Assembly (NCBI GenBank): GCA_039819115.1 | Contig: JBCBST010000001.1 | Span: 24,864 to 88,863, forward strand | Source: JBCBST01 sp039819115 | Lineage (GTDB): Bacteria > Bacteroidota > Rhodothermia > Balneolales > Balneolaceae | Length of the DNA stretch: 64,000 nucleotides | Reading direction: 5' to 3' | Shown here: piece after piece, positions 36,860 through 46,260 of the stretch | How positions within the stretch are numbered: the first letter of the stretch is position 1 | How the letters are laid out: every line of letters starts with the position of its first letter | Made by a program: the position numbers and the translations under genes | Notes under the pieces: model-generated | The model's database searches: none | What the model saw: the letters and a program-made list of their open reading frames with translations, nothing else | Told to the model about the DNA's origin: nothing

Positions 36860-38326
36860 CTAGCGGCGGTCTTCCAGGTAAACAATAGGAAGGTCTCGTT
36901 CAAAGTCGTACAGGGTTAAACGGCGCAGGCTGTAATATCCCGACCAGTACGTACGTAGTGCCTGTATATACCCCTGACGGGCACTGTCTTTTTCGCGTTG
37001 AGCAATGAACAAATCGGTCACGTTTATTTTGTCAATCAGGTACCGGTTTTTAGCCACATCATACCGGCGAACGGCAATATCATCGGCGATACGTGCAATT
37101 TCGACCTGGTCGCCAAGTTGAGAGAATTCCCGAACGGTTCCTCTCACATTAAGCTCAAATAATAGCTTTTGATAGGCAATGGTGTTGGCCGTTTCACGCT
37201 GTTGATTGCGGGCAGCCCGGATTTCAGCAAGATTTTGCCCCCAGTTAAAGATGGGAATCTGGAAACCAACGGTAAAGAATTGACGGTTCGTTGGATCTTC
37301 ATACAGGTTGCCAAACTCCTCGCTGGTCCGGTTAAGTCCATAACTGGCTTGCAGCGTAGCTGAAAATCCCGCATTACGTTTTGCCTGTTCGTAGGATTGA
37401 TCGGCCTGAATTTCGTTCAGCTGAAACAACAGGGACTGGCTGTTATTGGTAATAGCCAGATCATAGGCTTTATCGAAATCAATCGACAATTCCGGAGCTC
37501 CCATTGGGGTGATGATTTCAAGTTCTGTCGCGTCGTCTAATCCCAGAAGGGCTTTAAAAGTCTCCTGTGCCCGGAGAAAACTTAAGCGGGCCGTTGTCAG
37601 CGCATTCTCCGAATTTCTGTATGCCAGCTCACTTTCCAGTAAATCATTTTCCGCAATGCTTCCAACCTGGAAACGTCCTTTGGAGATGTTATAGATCGAA
37701 TCATTAACCGTTACGTTAAATTCGTTGATTTCAACATTATTCCGGGCAATTAATACATCAAAAAATGCGCCCGTTACGGAGATGGCCACATCCTCCATGT
37801 CTTCCACGAACTGCTTTTTGGCTATTTCGTAACGCAGAGGTTCGGTCCGGTTCCGCCATTTAAGGGCATTGAACTGGAATAAAGGTTGGCGAATCCCGAG
37901 TTCTATCGGCCTGGAAAGCCAAGTGTATTGATCCTCATTTTGAAAAATACCAAGACGGCTTAGTCCACTGGATACAAACACACTACCTCCGGTTGGAGCA
38001 ATGTTTTGATCAATCGTAAGATCAAAGTCCGCATTAGACTGCCTGATATCGATAAACCGAATACCATCTTCCAGGGTTACTGCCCGTTGGTTAAACGAAT
38101 AATTCGGTACATTTCCGTTTGCACTAAATGTAGGTAACAGATCGGCTCTGAACGATCTGAACCTCCATTTGGCCGCCACTAAGGCAAATCGGGCAGAGCG
38201 GGAAATAGGACTATTTGTCTGAGCATATTCAATGCTTTGCTCCAGGGAAAGCTGTATTTGCTCCTGGGCGTTTAGCTGAGCCAGGGGGAGCAGGGTAAAA
38301 AGAAAAATGAGTACAATCTTATTCAT
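36860..38326 (-). CDS. TolC-family outer-membrane factor of the MacB-type exporter
   Basis: 488 residues with signal peptide MNKIVLIFLFTLLPLAQLNA and two OEP repeats (SLEQSIEYAQTNSPISRSAR and KAYDLAITNNSQSLLFQLNE). I placed the start at 38326, which gives this signal peptide and an 8-base overlap with the permease gene. A longer reading to 38494 would add 56 unrelated residues. It is the last gene of the adaptor-permease-channel operon and convergent with the M20 peptidase gene, 8 bases apart, with no obvious terminator. Confidence 0.9.
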   Translation of the reverse strand: MNKIVLIFLFTLLPLAQLNAQEQIQLSLEQSIEYAQTNSPISRSARFALVAAKWRFRSFRADLLPTFSANGNVPNYSFNQRAVTLEDGIRFIDIRQSNADFDLTIDQNIAPTGGSVFVSSGLSRLGIFQNEDQYTWLSRPIELGIRQPLFQFNALKWRNRTEPLRYEIAKKQFVEDMEDVAISVTGAFFDVLIARNNVEINEFNVTVNDSIYNISKGRFQVGSIAENDLLESELAYRNSENALTTARLSFLRAQETFKALLGLDDATELEIITPMGAPELSIDFDKAYDLAITNNSQSLLFQLNEIQADQSYEQAKRNAGFSATLQASYGLNRTSEEFGNLYEDPTNRQFFTVGFQIPIFNWGQNLAEIRAARNQQRETANTIAYQKLLFELNVRGTVREFSQLGDQVEIARIADDIAVRRYDVAKNRYLIDKINVTDLFIAQREKDSARQGYIQALRTYWSGYYSLRRLTLYDFERDLPIVYLEDRR

Positions 38327-39680
38327 GGCGTAACGCATGTACGGGGTCTTGTTGTGCAGCTCGTTTAGCGGGGAAATATCCAAACACCACACCAATGAGC
38401 AGGGCAACTCCGAAGGAGATAAAAATGGAAATGGGCGTAACAATGGTTGCGATATCAGCGGTTGCCTCAATAGCCACACTAAAAGCCATTCCAAGAATAA
38501 TCCCCGTTATACCTCCCGTTATACTTATAGTTAGTGCTTCGGTTAAAAACTGTAGTTCCACATCTCGTTTTTGTGCACCTACAGCCATACGTACCCCAAT
38601 TTCCCGGTAACGCTCAACGACAGAGGCCAACATGATATTCATAATTCCGATACCCCCTACAATGAGAGAGATAGAAGCAATAGATGATAGTACGATATTG
38701 AAAATACGTTTGGTACGCTGCTCCTGCTGTAGCAGCTGTTCCGGAACAATGACTTCGAAGTCTACCACTTCGTTATGACGACGTTTGAGCATTCTGGAAA
38801 GAACTTCAGCTACATTAACACTGAATTTCGTATCAGAAACACGAACAATCAGCTTATCCAGCTGATTGTAATTTTTGTCTTTATCCGAACCTCCACCGCT
38901 TCGGGATATCATAGCACCACCGGAAAAGAAGACGGTTCTGCCTCCACCTCCCACATCCTTTTTAGTAACCAAGGCACGGTTTTTAAAGCGTAAGAGAACG
39001 GTGGTAGCCGGTGCATAAATATCCAGGTTATAATTCCTTATTCCCAGGTTTTGAATATTCTCTGTGCTGAGTTCCCTCTTTTTTAACACTCCTACAACGG
39101 TAAGCCAGAGGTGTCCCACTTTAATCTGCTTTCCAATAGGATCTTCACCGGCAAAGAATTTCGTACGCACATCGTACCCGATCACACACACCGGGGTTGA
39201 TTGCTCAATCTGAACGTTGGAGAAGTTGGAACCATCAGCGAATTCAAAATTATTGATGCCAAAGTAATCTTCATTTACCCCAACCAGTTTTCCGGTTCGC
39301 ATACGCGCATTACGGATAAAGCTGGACTCAAAGATGATTTCAGGGCTGATATATTCTACCTCGGGAAGCACCTCACGTATGCTTTTTAAATCTTCCAGGG
39401 TGAGACCGGGAGAGTATTTTTTGGAATCCTCTTTAGAAGGATCATCGTCTGAGACTTCGCCTTCTTCCTGCTCAATGACCGGCTGAATAATCACATTATT
39501 GGTGCCCAGGAGCTCCATTTGGGCAAGTACTTCCTGTTGTGCTCCCTGACCGATGGCCAGCATGGCAATAACGGAAGCCACGCCAAAGATGATACCTAAA
39601 GAAGTAAGAAAGGCCCGAAGCTTATTCCGTTGAATGGCTTCTATAGCGATGTCGAAGTTGTAGAGAAGTTTCTGAAGCAC
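38319..39680 (-). CDS. MacB/FtsX-type ABC transporter permease
   Basis: 453 residues. The N-terminal TM is in NKLRAFLTSLGIIFGVASVI, followed by a periplasmic MacB core domain (about 45-330) and three C-terminal TM helices in the FtsX domain (SSIASISLIVGGIGIMNIML with VVERYREIGVRMAVGAQKRD, ISITGGITGIILGMAFSVAI, ISIFISFGVALLIGVVFGYF). Type VII ABC permeases of this kind transmit force to a periplasmic adaptor and TolC to expel peptides, toxins or siderophores. There is no ATPase domain fused or adjacent, though the adaptor and channel genes are, so an ATPase in trans is required. Confidence 0.9.
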   Translation of the reverse strand: MLQKLLYNFDIAIEAIQRNKLRAFLTSLGIIFGVASVIAMLAIGQGAQQEVLAQMELLGTNNVIIQPVIEQEEGEVSDDDPSKEDSKKYSPGLTLEDLKSIREVLPEVEYISPEIIFESSFIRNARMRTGKLVGVNEDYFGINNFEFADGSNFSNVQIEQSTPVCVIGYDVRTKFFAGEDPIGKQIKVGHLWLTVVGVLKKRELSTENIQNLGIRNYNLDIYAPATTVLLRFKNRALVTKKDVGGGGRTVFFSGGAMISRSGGGSDKDKNYNQLDKLIVRVSDTKFSVNVAEVLSRMLKRRHNEVVDFEVIVPEQLLQQEQRTKRIFNIVLSSIASISLIVGGIGIMNIMLASVVERYREIGVRMAVGAQKRDVELQFLTEALTISITGGITGIILGMAFSVAIEATADIATIVTPISIFISFGVALLIGVVFGYFPAKRAAQQDPVHALRHE

Positions 39681-39687
39681 AACAGGC

Positions 39688-40950
39688 CTACATCGTAGAA
39701 GTAAGTTCTTCTTTCAGCATCACTTTTCTGATGCCTGAGGTATCGGCGGGTAAGGAGAGGTATATACGATCGCTTTCATCAATTCCACGATGTACCATCA
39801 CTTCATTTTCATTCATCAACCCGAGTTCCACTTCTTTAAGTATGGGGCTCAACCCATCTTTCACATAAACAAAACTCACCGAATCCTGGCTGTGGATTGC
39901 TTCTAAAGGCACAAAAAGGGCGTCGTTCACTTTGTCGATGAATACACGGTTGCTGGTTGTCATAGCCGGCCGTAATAAACTGTCGGTGCCGGCAACTTCT
40001 ATTACAACCTCAAAAACCTTAGAGTCAGAATTCGAGCGTTGCTCCCCGATGTTAGCCACATTGGTTACCATCCCAGTGAGCATTTTATCGGGTACAGCGT
40101 CAAGACCTATTTCCACGCGCTGTCCTTCTTTAATCTTTTGGATGTCGACCTCATTCACGTAGGTAATGGATTCCATGGTTGTGAAATCCGGAAGTTCAGC
40201 AACAATAGGGTTCCAGGCACTTATTTCTTCGCCGGTGGTCGTCTTGGATCCGTTCCAGTTTCGTTTGTAGATCAGCATGCCCTGATCCGGAGCGAACACC
40301 GTGAACTGCCCCATTAAACCCTGAATTTTGCCAAGCTCATTTTGCTTTTTAGACAGCTCAGCCTCGATTTCACTCATTTTGGCTTCGGCCTGCTTCACTT
40401 TAGTGATGTAGTTCTTTTTCTCCTGAGCCAGGGTGCGCTTAGCTTTATCCAGCTCAATTTCGGCCTGTCGTTGTACCGCGGGGGATTCATATCTGGATTG
40501 GTCTACCGCAATCTGTCGCTCTTCAAGAGCGTAGTCGAGGTTAATGAGATTGTCGCGTGCCTGGGAAAGGGTGAGTGTGCTATCCAGTGATGCCTGGGTA
40601 ACCTGCGATTGGGCCTGTTGTACCTCCAGCTGTGCATCCTGCATTTTACCCAGAATCTGAGAGCGATCCAGTTCAGCAACAAAATCCCCTTTTTTTACAA
40701 TGGTGCCTTCGGGGATCAGACGTTGGATTTTAATATTGTTAATTCGAAATTCCCTCACTCCCTGGGGCCCTTTAATTTCGGTAGAATTCTTTGCTCTTAA
40801 TTCTCCCGTGGTAATCACATCCACGACAAACTCCCCGGTTTGGGGATAGGCATATAAATCGGTGTTTTCCGTATCGCTGGGATTTACCAAAAACCATCCA
40901 ATTACCAGAACGGCAGCAACAATTGCTGGGATTAGTATTCGCTTATTCAT
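39688..40950 (-). CDS. Periplasmic adaptor (HlyD/MacA family)
   Basis: 420 residues, anchored by an N-terminal TM (ILIPAIVAAVLVIGWFLV). A lipoyl half-motif is around PEGTIVKKGDFVAELD, followed by a long coiled-coil hairpin (about 95-205, Gln/Glu/Ala/Lys-rich), the second lipoyl half (FAPDQGMLIYKRNWNG) and beta-barrel/MP domains ending VFVPLEAIHSQDSVSFVYV. The long hairpin fits MacA-type adaptors. It is the first gene of the operon, 7 bases before the permease gene. Confidence 0.9.
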   Translation of the reverse strand: MNKRILIPAIVAAVLVIGWFLVNPSDTENTDLYAYPQTGEFVVDVITTGELRAKNSTEIKGPQGVREFRINNIKIQRLIPEGTIVKKGDFVAELDRSQILGKMQDAQLEVQQAQSQVTQASLDSTLTLSQARDNLINLDYALEERQIAVDQSRYESPAVQRQAEIELDKAKRTLAQEKKNYITKVKQAEAKMSEIEAELSKKQNELGKIQGLMGQFTVFAPDQGMLIYKRNWNGSKTTTGEEISAWNPIVAELPDFTTMESITYVNEVDIQKIKEGQRVEIGLDAVPDKMLTGMVTNVANIGEQRSNSDSKVFEVVIEVAGTDSLLRPAMTTSNRVFIDKVNDALFVPLEAIHSQDSVSFVYVKDGLSPILKEVELGLMNENEVMVHRGIDESDRIYLSLPADTSGIRKVMLKEELTSTM

Positions 40951-41095
40951 GAAGTTAACCCTGGGTATGTCATTTATTGAACAAGAGAGCCAACACGTTC
41001 GGGTCGGCGCTATGTTTCATGACGAGGATAACAATTAAATAGTTTTACACCCCTGCAAAACTTTTCAATGTGTAGTAAAAAAAGGAAAACGGGAA

Positions 41096-41503
41096 TCAGT
41101 TAACCAGGCCGGTTTCGAGGCTGAACGAGGTTGCAGGCTGCGAATAATCGAGGATCGATTTAGGATCGTTATGCTCATCAACTACAACTACCCTGGGCTT
41201 ATGGCTGGAAGCTTCTTCCGGGGTCATTTCTGCATAGCTGATTACGATGATACGATCATCAGGCTGGAATAAGCGGGCGGCTGCACCGTTTAAGCAGCAT
41301 TCCCGTTTACCGCGTTCACCGGGGATTGTGTACGTCTCTATACGTTGCCCGTTGGTGATATTTAACACCTGTACTTTTTCGTATGGCAGGAGTTTTGCCG
41401 CATCAAGCAAATCCTGATCGATGGTTATACTCCCCTCATAGTTCAGATTGGCTTCTGTAACTACCATTTGATGCAGTTTCGATTTAAACATCGTGATGGT
41501 CAT
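41096..41503 (-). CDS. panD: Aspartate 1-decarboxylase (pyruvoyl enzyme)
   Basis: Makes beta-alanine from aspartate for pantothenate and coenzyme A. The proenzyme self-cleaves at G24-S25 in NYEGSITID, giving a pyruvoyl group on Ser25, the same position as in E. coli. The [18 protein letters not shown] segment holds the conserved NGAAARL. At 135 residues it is slightly longer than E. coli PanD at the C-terminus. It is 11 bases after panC in the same direction, so the two beta-alanine/pantoate-joining steps are cotranscribed. Confidence 0.95.
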   Translation of the reverse strand: MTITMFKSKLHQMVVTEANLNYEGSITIDQDLLDAAKLLPYEKVQVLNITNGQRIETYTIPGERGKRECCLNGAAARLFQPDDRIIVISYAEMTPEEASSHKPRVVVVDEHNDPKSILDYSQPATSFSLETGLVN

Positions 41504-41514
41504 AGAGAAAAAAC

Positions 41515-42366
41515 TTAGAGCTGGATAATAATATTGTCGATCAAACGGGTTTTCCCCAAGTAGGCAGCACCCGCTAATACATAATCATTTCCTTCCTCAA
41601 GGCGTTCAACCGGTTGAAGAAGGTCGGTCGTAAACACCGAAAGATAATCATTTTTGAATCCTTTCGCCTCAAGCTCGGCTAACTGGTGTCCGATGAGGAG
41701 TTTGGGTTCTTGCACACCGCCTTTTATCTGGCGTTCAATATAACTCAATGCTCGGAAAAGGCCGGGTGCTGTTGCCCGTTCCTCTTTGGTGAGATAGGCG
41801 TTCCGGCTGCTCAAAGCCAGCCCGTCTTCCGCACGACCTATGGGTGCCATTAACAGCTCTACAGGCTGGTTAAACTCGTTAACCATCTGCTCAATGACCC
41901 GAAACTGCTGGAAATCTTTTTGACCGAACACGGCCATATCCGGTAAAACAATGTTGAATAGTTTATTAACCACCAGAGCAATTCCCTGGAAATATCCCGG
42001 TCGGCTTCCGCCGTCTAAATGCTCATTGATGGTGTTGATCCCAATGTTCAGATATTTGACACCAGAACCGTACATCGTTTCATTATCGGGCAGAAAGACC
42101 ATATCTGCCCCTTCCTGCCGACATAAAGCGAGATCGTTTTCAGTGGTTCGAGGGTAGGTTTCGAAATCCTCTGTGGGACCGAATTGCTCAGGATTCACAT
42201 AAATGGATACGACTAAAGCATCGGCTTTTTCTTTGGCCAGGTGCATGAGCGACAGGTGCCCTCCATGCAATGCTCCCATGGTTGGCACAAAAGCCACCGT
42301 TTTCCCGGATTTTTTCAGGTCACGAACAGCAGCACGTATTTCAGAAATTGTTTTTGCAATAATCAT
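41515..42366 (-). CDS. panC: Pantothenate synthetase
   Basis: Joins pantoate and beta-alanine using ATP. It is 283 residues, usual length. The nucleotide-binding motif is [16 protein letters not shown], with [21 protein letters not shown], then [16 protein letters not shown] and the KMSKS-like loop [10 protein letters not shown]. It forms an operon with panD. The start codon lies just inside the terminator region of the E2 gene upstream, so its promoter must be within or very near 42367-42423. Confidence 0.96.
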   Translation of the reverse strand: MIIAKTISEIRAAVRDLKKSGKTVAFVPTMGALHGGHLSLMHLAKEKADALVVSIYVNPEQFGPTEDFETYPRTTENDLALCRQEGADMVFLPDNETMYGSGVKYLNIGINTINEHLDGGSRPGYFQGIALVVNKLFNIVLPDMAVFGQKDFQQFRVIEQMVNEFNQPVELLMAPIGRAEDGLALSSRNAYLTKEERATAPGLFRALSYIERQIKGGVQEPKLLIGHQLAELEAKGFKNDYLSVFTTDLLQPVERLEEGNDYVLAGAAYLGKTRLIDNIIIQL

Positions 42367-42370
42367 ACAT

Positions 42371-42396
42371 AAAAAGAGACGTCAAAAGACGTCTCT
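42371..42396 (-). terminator. Intrinsic terminator of the E2 acyltransferase gene
   Basis: AGAGACGTC (42375-42383) pairs perfectly with GACGTCTCT (42388-42396) across an AAAA loop. The A-run at 42371-42375 gives a T-run leftward. It lies between the E2 stop codon and the panC start, only 5 bases from the latter. Confidence 0.8.
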
Positions 42397-42423
42397 ATCT
42401 TAAGTTAGTAAGCCAACACGGGA

Positions 42424-44238
42424 TTAAACCACGCGGTTTGTATCAAAGTCCTGAAGGATATGCTTAATGCGGTTCAGGAAGGCACCACCATGTGCACCAT
42501 CAATAATGCGATGATCATAGCTCATAGATAAATACATGATATGGCGAATGGCGATAACATCGCCTGCTTCGGTTTCCATAACAACAGGACGTTTATCGAT
42601 GGAACCCGTACCGATGATAGCCACCTGTGGCTGGTTGATGATAGGAGTACCCATCAAGTTACCCACGCTTCCATAGTTCGTTAAGGTAATGGTTCCACCC
42701 ACCAGATCGTCCGGACTAAGTTTCTTACTACGGGCTTTTGTGGCCACTTCATTCACAGATTCAGCCAACCCAATCAGGTTTTTCTGCTGAGCTTTTTTGA
42801 TCACAGGAACAATCAGGCCGCCTTCACCACCCTGACCTAGAGCTACAGCCAATCCGAAGTTGATGTCTTTCTTGAGAATGATATTGTCTCCATCCACCGA
42901 GCTGTTAATCATAGGGAATTCCAGCATTGCTGTGATGATAGCCTCAACGAATAACGGCGTAAAGGTCAGCTTTTGACCGGTCTTTTTGTTGAATTCCACT
43001 TTATTCGCATTTCTCCACCGAACCATATTGGTTACATCTACCTCGGCAAATGTGGTGACATGAGCAGAGGTCTGCTTGGATTTGACCATATGCTCAGCAA
43101 TCATCTTGCGCATTCTATCCATTTTAATCACTTCCACATCACCGGATGGGGCATGAGAAACATTCAATTGTCCGGCAGAGATAGAATCGCGGGAAGATGA
43201 GGCTGTGGCTGGTTGTGCAGGCGCCGGTGGTGCGGCGGGGGCAGGAGCGGGAGCTGCCTGTGGTACCACTCCGGATTTACGATGGTCTACGAATTGGAGA
43301 ATATCCTTTTTAGAAACACGCCCTCCGGCTCCGGAACCCTGGATGGTTTCCAGCTCCTGCTGGCTGATGTTTTCTTCTTTTGCGATTGATCGAACCAATG
43401 GAGAGTAAAACCGTCCATCGCTGCCTACCCGTTGAGGTTCCGATCCGTTAACTACGGTACCGGCACTTGACATCAGGTCTTCCGGTGAAGCTGCAGCTAC
43501 CTGTTCAATGGTTAGTCCACCCGTAGGCTGCGCAGGTTGTGCCGGCGCCGAAGCGGGTGCGGCAGGTTGAGCAGGTGCTGACGGAGCAGTGGCGGTTGCG
43601 TCACCCGTGGCGATAACGGCAATGGTTTGACCGACTTCAATGGTGTCGTCGGTTTGAGCGAGAATTTCAATCAATGTGCCCGAAACAGGACTTGGTACTT
43701 CACTGTCTACTTTGTCGGTAGAAATCTCGAGGAGGGTCTCATCTTCTTCTACCGTATCACCTACTTCCTTATTCCAGCCAATAACGGTAGCCTCAACCAC
43801 AGATTCACCCATTTGAGGCATTTGCACTTCTACACGTTCACCACCAGAAGAGGGAGCAGAAGCTGGTTGCGGAGTTGCCGCCGCGACAGGTTCAGGTGCC
43901 GGGGTCGGAGGAGTTTCCTGTACGGGCTCCGGGGTCGGTGCAGGTTCTGGTGCAGCCGTATTACTTCCATTTGACGATACGTCTCCGGCTGCGGCTTTAT
44001 CGGTTTCTATGATTGCGATGGGTTTGCCTACCTCAATGGTATCGCCTTCATCGACCAATACTTCAACCAGGATTCCGGCTTCAGGAGAAGGGACTTCACT
44101 ATCCACTTTATCGGTAGCAATCTCGAGGAGCGTTTCATCTACTTCTACTTCGTCTCCTACCTGTTTACTCCATTCGATAACGGTGCCTTCCATTACCGAT
44201 TCACCCATTTGGGGCATTACCACTTCAACCTTTGCCAT
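42424..44238 (-). CDS. Dihydrolipoyl acyltransferase (E2) with two lipoyl domains
   Basis: Core acyltransferase of a 2-oxo-acid dehydrogenase complex, 604 residues. Two near-identical lipoyl domains carry K44 and K176 in TDKVDSE. They are separated by Ala/Pro/Glu-rich linkers. A peripheral-subunit-binding domain (YSPLVRSIAKEENISQQELE) follows, then the catalytic domain with SYDHRIIDGAHGGAF. Bacteroidota with this layout usually annotate it as branched-chain or 2-oxoglutarate E2. The exact substrate is not decided by the motifs seen, and E1 and E3 genes are not adjacent. A palindrome at 44256-44268 lies just upstream. Confidence 0.93.
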   Translation of the reverse strand: MAKVEVVMPQMGESVMEGTVIEWSKQVGDEVEVDETLLEIATDKVDSEVPSPEAGILVEVLVDEGDTIEVGKPIAIIETDKAAAGDVSSNGSNTAAPEPAPTPEPVQETPPTPAPEPVAAATPQPASAPSSGGERVEVQMPQMGESVVEATVIGWNKEVGDTVEEDETLLEISTDKVDSEVPSPVSGTLIEILAQTDDTIEVGQTIAVIATGDATATAPSAPAQPAAPASAPAQPAQPTGGLTIEQVAAASPEDLMSSAGTVVNGSEPQRVGSDGRFYSPLVRSIAKEENISQQELETIQGSGAGGRVSKKDILQFVDHRKSGVVPQAAPAPAPAAPPAPAQPATASSSRDSISAGQLNVSHAPSGDVEVIKMDRMRKMIAEHMVKSKQTSAHVTTFAEVDVTNMVRWRNANKVEFNKKTGQKLTFTPLFVEAIITAMLEFPMINSSVDGDNIILKKDINFGLAVALGQGGEGGLIVPVIKKAQQKNLIGLAESVNEVATKARSKKLSPDDLVGGTITLTNYGSVGNLMGTPIINQPQVAIIGTGSIDKRPVVMETEAGDVIAIRHIMYLSMSYDHRIIDGAHGGAFLNRIKHILQDFDTNRVV

Positions 44239-44255
44239 ACAATGTGTTGTTTTAA

Positions 44256-44268
44256 GCGTTTAAAACGC
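44256..44268. promoter_or_regulatory. Palindrome upstream of the E2 gene
   Basis: GCGTTT-A-AAACGC, perfect 6-base arms, 18 bases upstream of the E2 start codon. It could be a regulator site or a 5'-leader hairpin. There is no further support. Confidence 0.25.
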
Positions 44269-44383
44269 AATTTCTTGAAATTTTCACGGATTAAAAAGTT
44301 CAGGATTATTCCAATTAGATCAAAATAGGTATCGTTCCTGTGGACTTTAGAAAAGCGCTTTTATTAGTAAAAGAATGCTATGC

Positions 44384-44791
44384 TTAAACCCAAAGAATAT
44401 CCACATCGTGCGCGACCCGCTTAAACTCTTTATCACCGGTTATTAATACGGCATCCTGAGTTTTAGCCAGCGCTGCTGCAAAACAATCGGCATAGGATAT
44501 ACCTCCTAATGTTTTATAAGCTGCGGCTTGTTGTGTAACATGCCAATTTGCATCAATAAACAAGAACCCCATATCACGTAGTTTTTGCACCACCAAATCA
44601 GCCTTTGTATCCGAGTACGTCCTGCAGATGGTATACCAGATTTCTCCCAGATTAATCACACTCAGATACTTGTCAATCTTATTCGAGACGCTCTCTTCTA
44701 AAAGGCGTTCTATTTTATTGGCCGACGGCTGGTTTTCAAAAAAGGAAATGACAGGCCAACTATCAAAAACATAAGGTTTAGAGGGATCCAT
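44384..44791 (-). CDS. VapC-type PIN-domain toxin
   Basis: A 135-residue PIN endoribonuclease, toxin of a VapBC pair. The acidic metal-binding residues are recognisable: Asp10 in YVFDSWPVISFFE, Glu in INLGEIWYT, Asp in ISYADCFAAALA and the final TGDKEFKRV. Usual VapC targets are initiator tRNA or 23S rRNA; none can be inferred here. Its start overlaps the antitoxin gene by 14 bases. Confidence 0.9.
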   Translation of the reverse strand: MDPSKPYVFDSWPVISFFENQPSANKIERLLEESVSNKIDKYLSVINLGEIWYTICRTYSDTKADLVVQKLRDMGFLFIDANWHVTQQAAAYKTLGGISYADCFAAALAKTQDAVLITGDKEFKRVAHDVDILWV

Positions 44792-45029
44792 TTTCCCGGG
44801 TCCGGTCTGCTTTTCGTTCTTCCATCAATAGATTAAGAGCCGATTTCTCTCCCTTTTCTGGTTTAAGAAGACCTTTCAAATCAGAAATATACTCTTTAGT
44901 TATCGGCTTTAATACGATCGTGTTTCCTTCTTCTTCGATATGAATTTTTGTGCCTGGCGTGATCCCCATTTTTTTCCGAATGGCAGATGGGATAACGATT
45001 TGTCCTTTTTTGGTAATGGTAGAATGCAT
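44778..45029 (-). CDS. AbrB/SpoVT-fold antitoxin (VapB)
   Basis: 83 residues with a swapped-hairpin AbrB DNA-binding domain (MHSTITKKGQIVIPSAIRKK, GITPGTKIHIEEEGNTIVL) and a C-terminal charged toxin-binding tail (LMEERKADRTRENG). It precedes and overlaps the PIN toxin gene, the normal order for autoregulated vapBC. The inverted repeat at 45031-45055 sits directly upstream. Confidence 0.9.
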   Translation of the reverse strand: MHSTITKKGQIVIPSAIRKKMGITPGTKIHIEEEGNTIVLKPITKEYISDLKGLLKPEKGEKSALNLLMEERKADRTRENGSL

Positions 45030-45030
45030 G

Positions 45031-45055
45031 GTAGGTCAATTTTAAAGTGACTTAC
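45031..45055. promoter_or_regulatory. Inverted repeat, probable VapB operator
   Basis: GTAGGTCA (45031-45038) and TGACTTAC (45048-45055) are 8-base arms with one mismatch, 9 bases apart, immediately upstream of the vapB start codon. It is a likely autoregulatory site by position. Confidence 0.45.
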
Positions 45056-45123
45056 TTTTTCTAAACGTAATAAATCTATGACAAAGTATGAAACCTGAGG
45101 AAATTTACGAGTAGCACCCTTAA

Positions 45124-46260
45124 CTAGTTCAACGCCTCCCGGAGGTCTTGAATCAGGTCATCAGGGTGCTCAAGTCCAACGCTCAGACGAATCAGGTTAT
45201 CCGGGGTTTGAGAGGTTTCACCTTCACTTGTTTTCCGATGCTCCCAAGTGCTTTCCACCCCACCCAGGCTGGTTGCACGGAGGATGAGCTTTGATTGGGC
45301 AACTACTTGTAGTGCCCGTTCAGCATCACCGTGAATCAAAAAGGAAATCATCCCACCAAAACCGTTCATCTGGTTTTTAGCAATTTCGTGGCCTTTGTGG
45401 GAGGAAAGACCGGGGTAAAATACCTGCTCAACCTGCTTATGATCATCTAAAAACTCAGCAATGCGTTGTGCATGTTCGTTATGAGCTCTCATGCGATAAG
45501 GGAAGGTGCGTATGCTTCGCGTAAGCAGCCAGCAATCGCGCGGAGAAGGAACGGCACCCTGTATTTGCTGGATGGTACGGATGCGTGCTATCCATTCAGA
45601 ATCCGGCGGTCCCGTAACCACACCCCCCAGGATATCGCTGTGCCCGCTGAAGTACTTGGTGGTTGAATGCATCACTAAATCGGCTCCCAGTTCTAACGGA
45701 CGAAGGTTATATGGGGTTGGCCAGGTACTGTCTGCACATACCGCGATGTTTTTACCCTTAGCGATGTCGGTTATGGCTTTCACATCGGTAATATGGAGGA
45801 GGGGGTTAGAAGGTGTTTCCAACCATAGCAGAGCAGTATGCGGTTGGGTCGCATCCTCCACAGCATCCAGATCGGTCATATCAACGGCATCAAATGACAA
45901 CTCCCAGCGATCGGCATACTCCCGGATCAGTGTTCGTGTACCCATGTACACATCTTCCGGATACAATACGTGGGCACCTTTGGGCAAGGCCTGGAAAACC
46001 GCTCCGATAGCAGCCACACCAGATGAAAAGGTAACAGCCTCTGCACCCCCTTCAAGAGCAGCTAACACCTGTTCCAGCTGATTGCGATTTGGGTTAGAGT
46101 ATCGGGTATAATTCCAGTCTCCTTCCTTCCATCCTTCAGGGCGGTGTTCGAATATGGTGGAAGGTTCTAAGGGAGGTACAATACCCGAATTAGGTGGTTG
46201 TTCATCACTCATTCCAGCATGAATGGCGATGGTTTCCAGATGTTGAAGGCTTTTTTTCAT
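45124..46260 (-). CDS. PLP-dependent trans-sulfuration enzyme (cystathionine gamma-synthase/lyase family)
   Basis: 378 residues of the Cys/Met-metabolism PLP family. The Schiff-base lysine is K202 in MHSTTKYFSGHSD. The N-terminal PLP phosphate-binding Tyr/Arg are in YTRYSNPNRNQLE, SSGVAAIGAVF follows, and the C-terminal substrate-binding segment is SLGGVESTWEHRKT. Whether it is a gamma-synthase, beta- or gamma-lyase is not settled by these motifs. The usual DNTWATP segment reads DSTWPTP. I placed the start at 46260 (MKKSLQHLETIAIHAG); this overlaps the end of the small antitoxin-like gene by 4 bases. Confidence 0.88.
   Translation of the reverse strand: MKKSLQHLETIAIHAGMSDEQPPNSGIVPPLEPSTIFEHRPEGWKEGDWNYTRYSNPNRNQLEQVLAALEGGAEAVTFSSGVAAIGAVFQALPKGAHVLYPEDVYMGTRTLIREYADRWELSFDAVDMTDLDAVEDATQPHTALLWLETPSNPLLHITDVKAITDIAKGKNIAVCADSTWPTPYNLRPLELGADLVMHSTTKYFSGHSDILGGVVTGPPDSEWIARIRTIQQIQGAVPSPRDCWLLTRSIRTFPYRMRAHNEHAQRIAEFLDDHKQVEQVFYPGLSSHKGHEIAKNQMNGFGGMISFLIHGDAERALQVVAQSKLILRATSLGGVESTWEHRKTSEGETSQTPDNLIRLSVGLEHPDDLIQDLREALN

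Noticed and set aside
36860..38494. Longer form of the outer-membrane factor starting at 38494
   Set aside because: It would add 56 residues inside the permease gene and hide the signal peptide that begins at 38326.
41026..41037. GGATAACAATT string resembling part of a lac operator
   Set aside because: Short chance match; no LacI-family regulator or sugar genes nearby and no palindromic partner.
44009..44263. Thr/Ser-rich rightward frame over the E2 lipoyl domain
   Set aside because: Shadow of the conserved lipoyl-domain coding sequence on the other strand.
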